DNA from: Bombus terrestris
Taxonomy: Eukaryota; Arthropoda; Insecta; Hymenoptera; Apidae
DNA length: 64,000 bases
Reading direction: 5' to 3'
NCBI RefSeq assembly: GCF_910591885.1
Contig: NC_063283.1
Span: forward strand, 4,263,001 to 4,327,000
Below, piece by piece: positions 49,540-60,414 of this stretch. Every line of letters starts with the position of its first letter. The first letter of the stretch is position 1. The notes below the pieces were generated by a model. That model did no database searches and was not told the DNA's origin. It worked only from the letters and a program-made list of their open reading frames with translations. The translations under genes and the position numbers were made by a program.

Positions 49540-49945
49540 TGTAGTATCGGGGCCATAAGGCCTAATGTATCGGCCGAACCGTAAACAAAGTACCGTTCAT
49601 CATCAATGTACCGTTGGGTCTTTTAAGTGGACAGTTTTCGTGAAAAGGCTGCATGACCTTGACCACGGGCTTAGGGATACCTGTTCCGAAGGACGGGAAA
49701 AGGTAAAGAGACGTTAGGGAGAGTGCTAGTTGAGATGCCGAAGTGAACGGATGCCAAGAGTGTACAGAGTGTACAGAGTGTACAGAGTGTGCAGAGTGTG
49801 CAGTGTGCAGAGTGTGCAGTGTGCAGAGTGTGCAGAATATGAATTGAGAAGTCGAAAGCCGCTTGTGAGAATAGGACGTACAACAGCATTGTAATCATTT
49901 CGTTGCTTCGAATATCATTTATTAAATCCAAACATCATTACTTGC
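49540..49945. mobile_element. Possible LTR relic
   Basis: Begins TGTAGTATCGGGGCCATAAG then GCCTAATG, and has an ATTTATTAAA block near its end. The head resembles 52915 (TGTAAGGCCGACATGCCTAA). No paired LTR, internal region or target duplication found. Weak. Confidence 0.3.
49756..49835 (+). repeat. Minisatellite, 10-nt unit GTGTACAGAG
   Basis: About eight units: first GTGTACAGAG, then GTGTGCAGAG, then alternating with a shortened GTGTGCA unit. Likely length-variable. Confidence 0.95.
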
Positions 49946-50111
49946 CCTTTCCTCTAAGACCCATTAAGATACTACATTTATATATAGTCAAAAAACAATT
50001 ACGCTGAGAAAGGTAGTGCATCTTGAACCGATTAGATTGAGAAAAATCGTACGTTGAGGAATTAAGGCTATCGTTTTCTTGCCATCATTTATCCCGTGCT
50101 ACATCTCCAAT

Positions 50112-50117
50112 TTTATT
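50112..50117 (-). terminator. Polyadenylation signal, odorant-binding protein gene
   Basis: AATAAA on the minus strand, about 135 nt beyond the TAG that ends the 27-nt last exon. Signal read directly; use inferred. Confidence 0.45.
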
Positions 50118-50252
50118 TAACGTTGAACCATGCATACAGCACTATTTCGTTCTTTTGTCTCTCATCGCAGAATGATTACACGAAAGTGGAGTAATATCGT
50201 CTTCTTTTTTTTAATACTCGAGTATCTCCCTGCGGCTCTCCTGACGAGAGCT

Positions 50253-51136
50253 CTAGAGGAAAGGGACGCTCTGCAAAATCTGTAACGCGAATAGGAATGA
50301 ATTCGTCTCTGTTAAACGAAGAAATTCTGAACAAATGAAAATGTATCTACCTCTGGGTGATATTCTACGTAACATTTGATCATCTTGTAAGCCTTGTCGC
50401 AAGGATCGTCGCTCTCTGAAAGTAGGTATTTCAATGTTAGAATCATAATAATTGCGCACGAATAATCATAAGCCGGTAGAACAAATTACACTTCCGCACA
50501 TAGATCATAGAACGTCTCCTATTTTGAATAAAACTTAAAAATTTTCAGCGATCGTGTACGTGAATCATATTTAGTGCAACGCTGTTAACCTAACAGTCTT
50601 AAGGACTTAATATCCATCTACATGGCATAATTTACATCGAGAACGAAAAGGCGTGAAATACTCACGGACGGATTTACACTTGTTAAACAATTTCTTGGAC
50701 GAGTCTTGCATGCTTCGTGGTAGATGTCGAAGCGCCCTTTGCACATCTACCTCCGCGTTCTTATCTAAGATACCGTGCCTCATCATGAAGCACTTGAGGT
50801 AGCACTTTAAGTTTTGATCTTCCTGTTCCAAGTCTCCGGCTTTCATCCGTCTTAATGCGGCTGAAACGTTCAAAGAAAGATGGTAATACTTCATTACCGA
50901 AGCCTTTGGCTTCATAATTACAGATGCTGTATAGCATACCCCATGAAACCTTCGATTCTCTGCGACAGTCCTTCCTAATATCTGCCTTACCAAAATGCTA
51001 AAAAGGGACAGAAATAATTGACTGAAATTTTTGACAAAATTTTTATCATTGAATCTTCCTTTCTTAAAGTACAATCGCTTACCAACAAAATTATGATCGT
51101 CGATAGAACGAGAAAGAAATGACAATTTCTTAACAT
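50253..51136 (-). CDS. Odorant-binding protein (classic six-cysteine PBP/GOBP family), 5 exons
   Basis: Small secreted carrier of hydrophobic ligands such as odours and pheromones; some members work outside the antenna. Exons on the minus strand: 51136-51083, 50997-50940, 50860-50666, 50415-50351, 50279-50253. Phases match and the total is 399 nt, 132 residues, usual for the family. Residues 1 to about 23 form a signal peptide (MLRNCHFFLVLSTIIILL, then HFGKA before the mature start DIRKDC). The cysteine spacing is C-x27-C-x3-C-x37-C-x8-C-x8-C, the full classic pattern of three disulfides. The core reads through MKAGDLEQEDQNLKCYLKC and FNKCKSVQSDDPCDKAYKM. The last exon encodes only ILQSVPFL after HPE. 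Its donor (GAG|GTAGAT) is weak; if it is not used, the frame runs to a TAA at 50312 with a different 13-codon tail. An AATAAA lies at 50117-50112. I cannot name the orthologue. Confidence 0.93.
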
Positions 51137-54100
51137 GTTTCTTCTAATGCTCTCGATTCGCAAGCAGCGATTTAAAACCACTTCGAACACCAACGCCTCA
51201 ACTGGAACCTTATCAGCCCAATAGCCAGTTGTTACTCGACCATTCGTATAAACATTAAGATTTACGTAGATCAAAATTATGTCGGGCAATTAATCAATAA
51301 ATCGAACTCAAAGCAATTCGATAATCAATGGCAAACGTATCAATGAGTCTTACTAGCGCTGCATGCTAAAACAGATGTCAACTTGTCAAATTTACTTGTC
51401 CGTCCATCGTCGACATAATCGATCAGACATAGCAAATCGAGCCACGATAATTCAACTAAGGAAACGTTCGAGCAACGCATTAATCATAAGTTATCGGAAA
51501 CTAGCGTATTACGGGTCAATCGGGACGCGCTAAGTATCGGAAATGGCGCGTGTCATACTAGAAAGATTCTAACATCAAGAAGAATCCGAGGATTTCCCCT
51601 TCCTTTTTTTCTTGCTGCCAAAAAGTTGGGGAAAGAAGAATTGAACGACAGCAAGTTTTTTTCCAAGGAAACCTCCAATCCCATGAATATTTCGGTATTC
51701 CGTCTGTCGCGACGCCGATCAATTCGTCTCGCGAACAAAAAGCTCACGAACTTTTTCCTGGCGACCGGCGTTGAGATACGTTTTCGATCAACCTAGATAT
51801 TCCAAACGACCGGGAATATTCTATTCCCTGGAGCATCCCGTTTCTGGTTCCTTTCGTTAAGAATTTCTTACCTTTTCCCTCACTTTGGAAACTGGCGAAT
51901 CATCGTCAATTTCTTGACGATTGATCTTGTCCCGCCGAATGTTCCATAAATATTATGCTCTGCCTGTTGAAAGATAGCAGCAATATTTAACCTTGCGACA
52001 ATTTATCTTAAGTGGACACGTCACGTACTGAACAGTACCGAGCAAGTGTCGGAGAGAAACTCGAATACGACACGATTACATATTGAAACTTACAATTAGT
52101 CTACTATAACGTATTTACGCTTACTATTGCATGAATAGTTAGCTCTTGTTCTCTTAGTCCCTATATGAAGTTGTATTTTGTCCAACGCCTAAATTAGAAG
52201 AAATATTACACGCATAGTTTCTCGTTTCTATTACGCTATAGTTGTTGCTAATTATTTAGAAAGCTGCCGTCATCTTGGATTTCGATGATTCTACTAATAT
52301 GGTGTAGAAGTCAACATTTCGGGCAAGGTTTTCCTTTGCATGTTACAACCTCACGCCTAATCCTATATAAACTATAAACAAAAGATAAAAATTATCTCCG
52401 GGTTAGGTGCTATTTTATCCAGCCACCGTGAGACAGCCGGCAACCCGTCATACTAACGCATAAGCTGTCACCGACACACAACAATACATAGAATAATGTA
52501 TTCTACTATATTGTGGTGTTACTGACAGTCTTTTACAAATACCTCGCAAACTAAGAACATATACATATAGCATATATGTAACTCGCATACAGTGCTATGC
52601 AGACAAAAATACATAGTGCAATTTAAAAAGATCAAGGTATTCTTGGCTTGTCATCGAAGCAGAACCTCTTTTGAAATTCATAATATTGCAGTTTACAGTC
52701 GATTAGAAGCCGATTAACTTTTGATCGTGGATTGAGCAGTAAGGACTGATTTTTAGACCACCCTGTATGTGTAAATCCTCAGATTCCTTTCAAATTTTGT
52801 CAGTACAATCGCAATAGTTTTATTTCGTTTAAATGCTAATGAAATTCCAAAATTTTATATAGCATTGTGGCGGCACTCGATGACTTCGCGACACAAGCAT
52901 AATGTCATCAAAGTGTAAGGCCGACATGCCTAATGTCCAATCGATATCCCTACGGTCCTTCCGCCGAATATTCGGAAGAATGCGTACGCGATAACGTCAC
53001 AGACGTCTAACGGACGCGTGCATAGTGGGAATATCGAGGGACATCAAAAGAAAAGAATCTGTCCAAAGATTCATTCGATTTTGAACAGCGAAGTGCAAAG
53101 GGTCAAGTGTAACAGCGAAGCAAACATAGTCGAAAAGCGAGGATTGTTGATTGTTGAATAAATTATATTGTTGAACATCGAGAGTATTTCTTGGGTACCT
53201 TACATCTAACACCACGTCAGCATGCATAAAAAGTTCTTAATAGTGTTCGAATACTTTCGTCAACCATCCTATTTCTGGTAGACTATCCAAGAGTTAAAAA
53301 GAGAAAGTTGCTCATTCGAACTCATCGGAATATGAACTGTGCCAATCGTTCTTATAGAATGATCAAATTACAATAACCGTTGTGCAAACTTATTGCGTCA
53401 GCTATATCTTTCTCTTCGAATGAATAGTGAATCGGAATGGAAAAAGTCTGTTAAGATCGTGAACCATTATCGTTAAAACAAAAAAGACGAACGTACAAGT
53501 TGGGAAGTACCTCACTGTTATTTCTTTAACTCACGTATTTTTCCAGTATCCAGATATTATTCATCGGTGATACTTCATACAGGGATTCCCTGGCGGTGAA
53601 GTTTGCTTCAGCACGTACTTAAACCGTCGTGAGAGATCACGAAGTTTAAAATACAAAGAGAATTACGATTCGCGACTTCTACTCCACCGAAGAAACTTTG
53701 AAATTGTAGAAAACTGAAAATAATCACATGATGGGCAAGAAAACGGGAAGAAAATTACCACTGATGACGAAACGCAGTTTGTGCGGAACACGAGATTTCA
53801 CGAAAACAACGGTGAACATCTTTTTCTGTGGTTTTGCATGTCGCACGTGTGCTAATTTGTGTCTAATAGCTGTGATTTTATTTGTAGGAGCAGGAAAAAA
53901 TACTTCCAAACTCGGTTAAAGTTTTCGCATGGCAAAATTACATTCTGATAAAAATACGTGAGTATCTCAGATTTATCATTTTATCACATTCGTAATGTTC
54001 ATTATTATTCGAAGATATCAATAAATTGGTGTTATAGTAGTACAATTAAGATGATACATGTTCTGAATGGTAAATATTCTACAAATGTGCTATTTTTTGC

Positions 54101-54684
54101 ATGCGTAATTGTTATGTATGTAGGTTATAAAAATGTGAAAAGAAAAAAGAAACGGATTTTCTATGTTTCCGTGATAATCGTACAACTCTATTTTTAGTCA
54201 TTCTCGAAACATAAAAAAACAAGATGTTATATCCATTATATACATCTTATGTATACATTCATGTGTCTGTGTTTACGTTACATCTTAAACTTTTCACGCA
54301 TCGTTACGCTGATTCTAGCAGAAAAGTCCCGTCGACTCGCTTTTGAATCGACTCTGCGCGCGAGTTTTCTTTGTCGTGTGCGTACTGCTCTGCGCAATAA
54401 ACAAGCTGCGCTACTTTGACAAGAAGTGTGTTGTTATATCGGACTGATTAAAATCCGCATCCACGATTGTCCGCTTTCTTTTTCTTGTGTCTGTGTATCA
54501 TTTTCTTAAAAAATTTGCGATGCAAATACGCGCGATGAATTAGGTTATGTCGAGACTAGCAAAAAACCAGCAGTGGCGCTGCGGACATATCGTGACACGA
54601 GTATAATTAAAATCAATGTAACGTACAGTGCATCAAGACAAGATTTTTTCCAGTACGTTTTCCAACGCATTTGTTGGACAAGAA
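51137..54684. other. Spacer between the divergent odorant-binding protein and ADAR genes
   Basis: No supported gene. It must hold both promoters, but no TATA box or initiator can be assigned. It includes relics related to the 25.1-kb element near 52,780-52,880, a possible LTR relic (52,915-53,215) and an inverted-repeat-end-like TTCGAATACTTTCGTCAACC near 53,250. Confidence 0.5.
52915..53215. mobile_element. Possible LTR relic
   Basis: Starts TGTAAGGCCGACATGCCTAA, contains GTTGAATAAATT (an AATAAA signal) and ends near CATCTAACA. Its head resembles 49540. No target duplication seen. Weak. Confidence 0.3.
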
Positions 54685-57367
54685 ATGTCGAACGGATTAA
54701 CGGTGTTGCATAATGACAAAGACTCTAACGAAACAAGTATGAAATTCAAACATCGATCTTTTATTCATCCATCGCGTACACAATTTTCATAATCGTATTC
54801 TTTTCATTTCCGATCTCTAGACTGCAATGTATCCACAGTCGGTGCTAACACTGCTGCATCTCCTGCAGAAGGATTGCAGGAGACTCACTTGACAGGGGTG
54901 AGTTTCATTTAATTAAGATCATTTTTGGAATAGATACCTGTTCCAAATCCATAGCACTGGCTTGTTGTTGTCCTCTTCACAGATGGAGCAGCCAAATATC
55001 TCAAGATCAATCTTGAAGAGACCTGCCGAATCAGAACCTGAAGGTCAGTGGCTGGTTGCACGATCTTATATCATGCTATTGAGCAGCACTTAGTTGTTAC
55101 GCATGTGCATATTAAAGATGATTTGATAGAAACAAGCAGAACATGGATCATCTTATAAGTCTTTCAGGTTCAAGTTCTTCTGAGCAAAGGAAAGCCAACT
55201 AGAATACACCAAGTAAATTAATCTGTTTCTATTATTTTTGTCAGGTACAACCAGTCCAAAGAAGCGTCACAAGAATCCACAGCCCAAAAATGCAGTGTGT
55301 GCCCTGAATGAATTGAAAACTGGTGCAGTATATAAGGTAGTTGACCAAACTGGTCCTACACATGCTCCAATATTTACGATAGCAGTACAAATAGATGGAC
55401 AAACTTACGAGGGTAAAGGACGTACCAAGAAAATGGCAAAACATGCTGCTGCTGAACTGGCTCTCAGAAACATCATTCAGTTTAGAAATACACCAGAGGT
55501 TCATCAAGCAATTAACACTTGTCAACCTTCTATTCCTCTTGAACCAGATTTTACAAGTGATGTTACAGAACGTGATAATCATCTAGTAAATGCTTTCAAA
55601 ACTTTGACCCAAGAACCAAAGAGCCCAAATAAATTTTTAGATAAAGGGCCTGTAGCGCTTATTAATGAATTATATCCTGGTGTAGTGTATAATTGCATAT
55701 CTGACAATGGAGAAAGTTATGCAAAATTTACGATATCGATCACAGTCGATGGAGAAACATTTGAGGGAACTGGACCAAGTAAAAAATTAGCGAAAGCTGC
55801 AGCTAGTAAAGCAGCGCTAGCTAAATTAAGGAACGTTCATAGTTCTTCGTTCTGTATACCTCTTCCGGTTCGTGTATTGCCAAAATTTTCCAATAGCGGA
55901 CATTGGCAAGATCAAATGACATTACCTCAAATGTTGGCTGATAAAATTGGCAAAATGGTAAACCAAAAATTTAGTGAATTAATTCAATCGAAGCCGCAAC
56001 ATGCTCGTCGTAAAGTTTTAGCCGGCATTGTTCAAACTAAAGGATCGGATGCAGAATTGATATGCGTAACAACTGGTGAGAAATAGCTTTCTTATATAAT
56101 TTCTTGTATAAAAACTGAAAATGTATACAAAGAGATTATATTATTTTCTTTTTTCTTTTTACATAAAAGGTACCAAATGTGTTTCTGGGGAGCACCTTAG
56201 TGTTAGTGGTGGTGCTTTGAATGATTGCCACGCAGAAGTAGTTGCAAGGAGATGTTTGTGCGAATATTTGTATAAACAATTGGAGCTTTATACAGAGGAT
56301 CGTGGTGCGGAAGCTATCTTAGAACCGGCAAAAAAGGGTTTCAAACTAAGACAAGGAATTCAGTTTCATTTATACATAAACACTGCTCCTTGTGGAGATG
56401 CCAGAATTTTTTCACCTCACGAAGAAAATGAGTCTGTCGACAAACATCCGAATCGAAGAGCAAGAGGTCAGTTGCGAACCAAAATAGAATCTGGAGAAGG
56501 TACCATTCCTGTAAAGAGCTGCGAAGGTATTCAAACATGGGATGGTGTACTTATGGTATGATGTATTCTATGTCGAATACGATCACGTAAATACTCTTCA
56601 TTTCTGTGCAGACTTTAGTGCAAATATTTATTTCAACTTATAGGGCCAAAGACTGCTGACGATGTCGTGTTCGGACAAAATAGCTCGGTGGAACGTACTT
56701 GGTGTGCAAGGTGCACTTCTAAGCCACTTCATCGAGCCAATTTACTTCCACAGCATCGTTCTTGGCAGTCTATTGAACCCAAGCCATATGTACAGAGCGG
56801 TCTGCGGACGTATCGAAAACACAATTCAAGGATTACCACCACCCTATAGACTCAGTAAACCGCTAATGAGTCTTATCACATCTTCCGAAGTTAGACAACC
56901 TGGGAAAGCACCTAATTACAGCGTTAATTGGACAATTGGTAGGTAGAGGAGAAGAGGGTGATTTAAATACTTCATTGTAATTTGTCGTATTTTATAGGTC
57001 AACCAGAAGCTGAGGTAATAAACTGTACCACTGGAAAAGACGAATCAGGTAAACCGTCTAGAATATCCAAGCAGGGGCTCTTCAGAAGATTCTACAATTT
57101 ACTAGGTAAACTTGATACTATAGACGTCGCTGATAAAAATCAGTGCCGCCATTACTTGGATGCGAAATCATCCGTACAGAATTACTCGGTAAGTCGAAAT
57201 AATCTCATTAGACATCAGTACAAGAGCTGTGTTTATCATTATTTCGTTTAATTTTCCCCTGCGAACAGCTTGCCAAGCATCAATTGAAGGAAGCTTTCGT
57301 AAAGGCACATCTTGGGAGTTGGGTTAAAAAACCGATCGAACAAGATATGTTTGAAGTCGATATCTGA
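54685..57367 (+). CDS. Adar: ADAR, double-stranded RNA-specific adenosine deaminase (complete, 8 exons)
   Basis: Converts adenosine to inosine in double-stranded RNA; in insects it mainly recodes neuronal mRNAs in the nucleus. Coding exons: 54685-54736, 54821-54897, 54983-55043, 55245-56075, 56170-56555, 56644-56938, 56998-57188, 57269-57367. All introns are GT-AG and phases match; the total is 1992 nt, 663 residues, close to other insect ADARs. A Lys/Arg-rich stretch (about 69-73, KKRHK) precedes dsRNA-binding domain 1 (about 79-141) and domain 2 (about 199-258). Both domains lie in the single 831-nt exon. The deaminase domain runs from about 293 to the end: H361-A-E363 (zinc ligand and proton shuttle), C415 in PCGDARIF and C478 in SCSDKIARW complete the zinc site, and E450 in SGEGTIPV is the base-flipping glutamate. 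The ATG is the first after an in-frame TAA near 54618. ADAR1-type Z-DNA domains are absent, as in other insect ADARs. It is divergent from the odorant-binding protein gene. Near certain. Confidence 0.97.
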
Positions 57368-60212
57368 CTAAATCAGGGTAATAATAAGATCTCAGCAAAT
57401 GATACAGTGTTTTGGTTATCAAACTATTTAGTTCCTACTGCAAACTAGACCGCTCGCTCAGCGTGTTATGATATGGCAGAAAGTGGCATCAGTAAAGCAT
57501 AAATCATAGGTTCTCACGCATGTCTGGGACTTTGGGTTGTACGATATGATACAGAATCGTGTTCAGAATGTGAAGAAACACAAGCCCTTAGTGGCTTATC
57601 TACTCTTCGAGCCGTCGAAGGTTTTACGATTCGATAGTTGCTCAGTTTAGATATAGGGTTATCATAACTTTCGATACTTCGAATCTTAATCTTAATCGTT
57701 AGTATGATGTCAATTTCGACAATTTTTATAGACTGTTAGACGAGTAAAACAGTTTTCGTTTCGCAACACAAATCAGGTTGAAAAAAGTGAAAAGTTGCGT
57801 AGGTATTCACAACTCGATAAATTTCCACGTTTTGACACATATCTAAAAATTAGTTTAATGATTGGAAATTCTTATACTTATTCTATTTAAAAATGGGACA
57901 AGTAACAGCCAATAGGTAGTTATTCTAAAACAATCATGTAGGGGGAAGGAAAAATCCAAATCGACAAATATCTCGGGATTTTATTCGTGCCTGCAGTATT
58001 TACTAGGCTTTAGGAATAACAATGATGCATCAAGTTACATCCCTAAAGGCTGTGACTATGGAGTATAGGATCTTCATGCAAATTAAGTACTCTGTTGCAA
58101 AGTTTTAACGAAATATGATAGGAATCGATTCCTTGTCGGCGTATTCAATTGGTTCGAGTTACAAATAATTATTTTTTTTTAATTATCAAATTAAGTTACA
58201 TTGAATTAGTATTTTATGATACTCGTCGACAAAGAATCGGCCCTCGACAGTTCGATGTTGTTATTATTGGTTTTTATAGGGAACAAATGGAAGAGGAAAT
58301 GTGTGAGTAAGAATAATCGACATGAAAGTATGGATGAATTATATGAGTCAGTAGGTGAATGAAGAAATATATATTATATTACTAACAGTTTTAGAGAATC
58401 CTAAGGTCATTGCCTCACTGTGCCAGTATTATACACTTACTGCTATTCTGCCGTAATGACACACTGCCCGGTGTCGGTCCAGTTTTGCGTGAGAAACTCG
58501 AGAAATGTACAAACTAATCTCATTTCAAGTATTAAATACTAGTATTAGAAGCAGCCATTACGTCAAAAGTACTATAGTTGTGTATAATACAACATCGGAT
58601 GTTGTTAATTTGATTATTATCAATTAGATTGTTATCAATTTGATTGTTAACAAGTATTGTTTATTGTACTTTCTTTTTTTTTCCTGTTGCGGTTTTCTTT
58701 TCTTTTTTATGCAACAATTCAAAAAATGTGTACATGTTGTGCCAATAAGAACTGGAAACCAAATGCAATAATGCCAACGATAAGCTAATTTAACCGATGT
58801 TTGCTATGTTTTCTAAATTTTTCATGGACATTTATTTAATATAAAATAATTCTTTGAGTTGAACTTCTCTAATGTTATCAACGATTAATTCTTCTTCGCG
58901 CTTAAAGTTTCAAACAAACGAATTCTACTATAGCCGCCTTTTTCTGCTTGCTTCTTGCCATTTGCATAATACATATATTACACGTGGATTCAATCTTTAC
59001 GAACACACATTCAATTTACATATTTACAAGTATGTATTTGAACCTTTTGTGCATAATAACCAAACTAACTTATACAGATACTCACTTGATCTAGGTCGAC
59101 TATGTTGTTCTCCGTATTACGGAATTATTTTACGTGGCATAACAAGAAAAAGAAAAGAAAAAGTACAGAGAGAAGAAGAGAGAGGAAACGCAGGTGTACA
59201 CAAAATTCGTAGTATTATAAATGGCGAAGAGTCATAAGAGAAATAGATCGCCGGAAATGTGTGATGCAGGTGGCGAACGTAAAGTCCACGTGTTTATCGT
59301 TCTTTCATATTACACGAAAATCAGTAGTAAGTTTTATGACAAACTAGTTTACATCCATAGGATAGTGTTTTTATTAAGTAGAGACTAAAAGGGTGCGCAT
59401 CGGTTTCTCTTGACTTTTCCGTATTTTCCTCCTATCTCTGCGAATTGCATCACGTATACACTTTACATATATACCTATATATCTATAATAATATATTATT
59501 ATATTACATCACACACGCATATACATACACACAATCACATACCGATCGGTACCTATAGAGAGAAAAAGAAAAAAAGAAAAAAAAGACACCACTTAGTGGT
59601 CAGTGATCAAAACTCGGAGTGAGTATAATAGTTGTTAATTAATTTACTAGTCCTATCTAGTCAATCATTGATACAATTTTCGATTCTTCTCCGAATCATA
59701 CTTGGGGGAACATAGTTTAGTATACCGATGATAATACGAACTCGTAGTCGGCTAGAATTTAAGCTTGACTAGTGCCTCTAGTTGTAACTTTGTCCAAAAT
59801 AAGTAATATCGACATAGGCAAAAGAATATCGAATAAACCTTTATTTACCAAGTACTGGGTGTTATCTTGCGATCATTTCCACTAATTCTTACTGTATCTT
59901 AAATAAAAAGAAACGAAAACGAACAAAATGTTTGTTTATTACGTCAACTTCATATCGTATACCTGGAATTTCCAACTGATATTGCGTCATTCTATAGAAC
60001 TTTTATAGAATATTTTGAACAGATGGCTACATAAATATTGGACAGAAATATTTAGCGAGTGTTCGTAATTAACAGAATATTAATTCATTCATCCGTTTTA
60101 AGAAGCGCATGATATTCGCCTCTTGCTTTACGCCTTTGAATGCATCCTACTGCTTGCGCAGGTTAAGACCTCGATTGATTTCAATGTGAATAAAATATTA
60201 TTTATGAATAGC
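57368..60212 (+). other. ADAR 3' flank, probably including the 3' UTR
   Basis: No coding signal. The first canonical AATAAA is at 59832, so most of this may be 3' UTR. Includes CA- and TA-rich simple sequence near 59,460-59,550. Confidence 0.4.
59832..59837 (+). terminator. Possible polyadenylation signal, ADAR
   Basis: First canonical plus-strand AATAAA I found after the ADAR stop at 57367, followed by a GT-containing stretch. Others lie at 59902 and 60189. Use would mean a 3' UTR of about 2.5 kb; a closer non-canonical signal could be used instead. Confidence 0.25.
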
Positions 60213-60414
60213 TATAGTGGCTACAAAAAGTATTTGTACACTTTATTCTTCCAGTGAAGCATTTTCTATTGAGTGTTAAATTTCACTTTCACAATGTCAA
60301 TTTTTTGCTGTCATTTGGAATTATTTAGTATATAGAAATGAATTATGTAATTGGCATATAAATGCCATGATAAATACAAATAATGGTGTACAAATACTTT
60401 TCCTAGTCATTGTA
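60213..60414. mobile_element. Short MITE-like element
   Basis: Left TATAGTGGCTACAAAAAGTA then TTTGTACA; right end, reversed, TACAATGACTAGGAAAAGTA then TTTGTACA. About 200 nt, non-coding, perfect AAAAGTATTTGTACA in both arms. Confidence 0.75.

Noticed and set aside
50607..51125. 172-codon minus-strand open frame over the odorant-binding protein gene
   Set aside because: It reads through two introns. Only its middle part (50860-50666) is a real exon; the spliced model restores the six-cysteine pattern.
55238..56086. Single-exon dsRNA-binding protein of 282 residues
   Set aside because: It is the fourth ADAR exon plus intron read-through at both ends.
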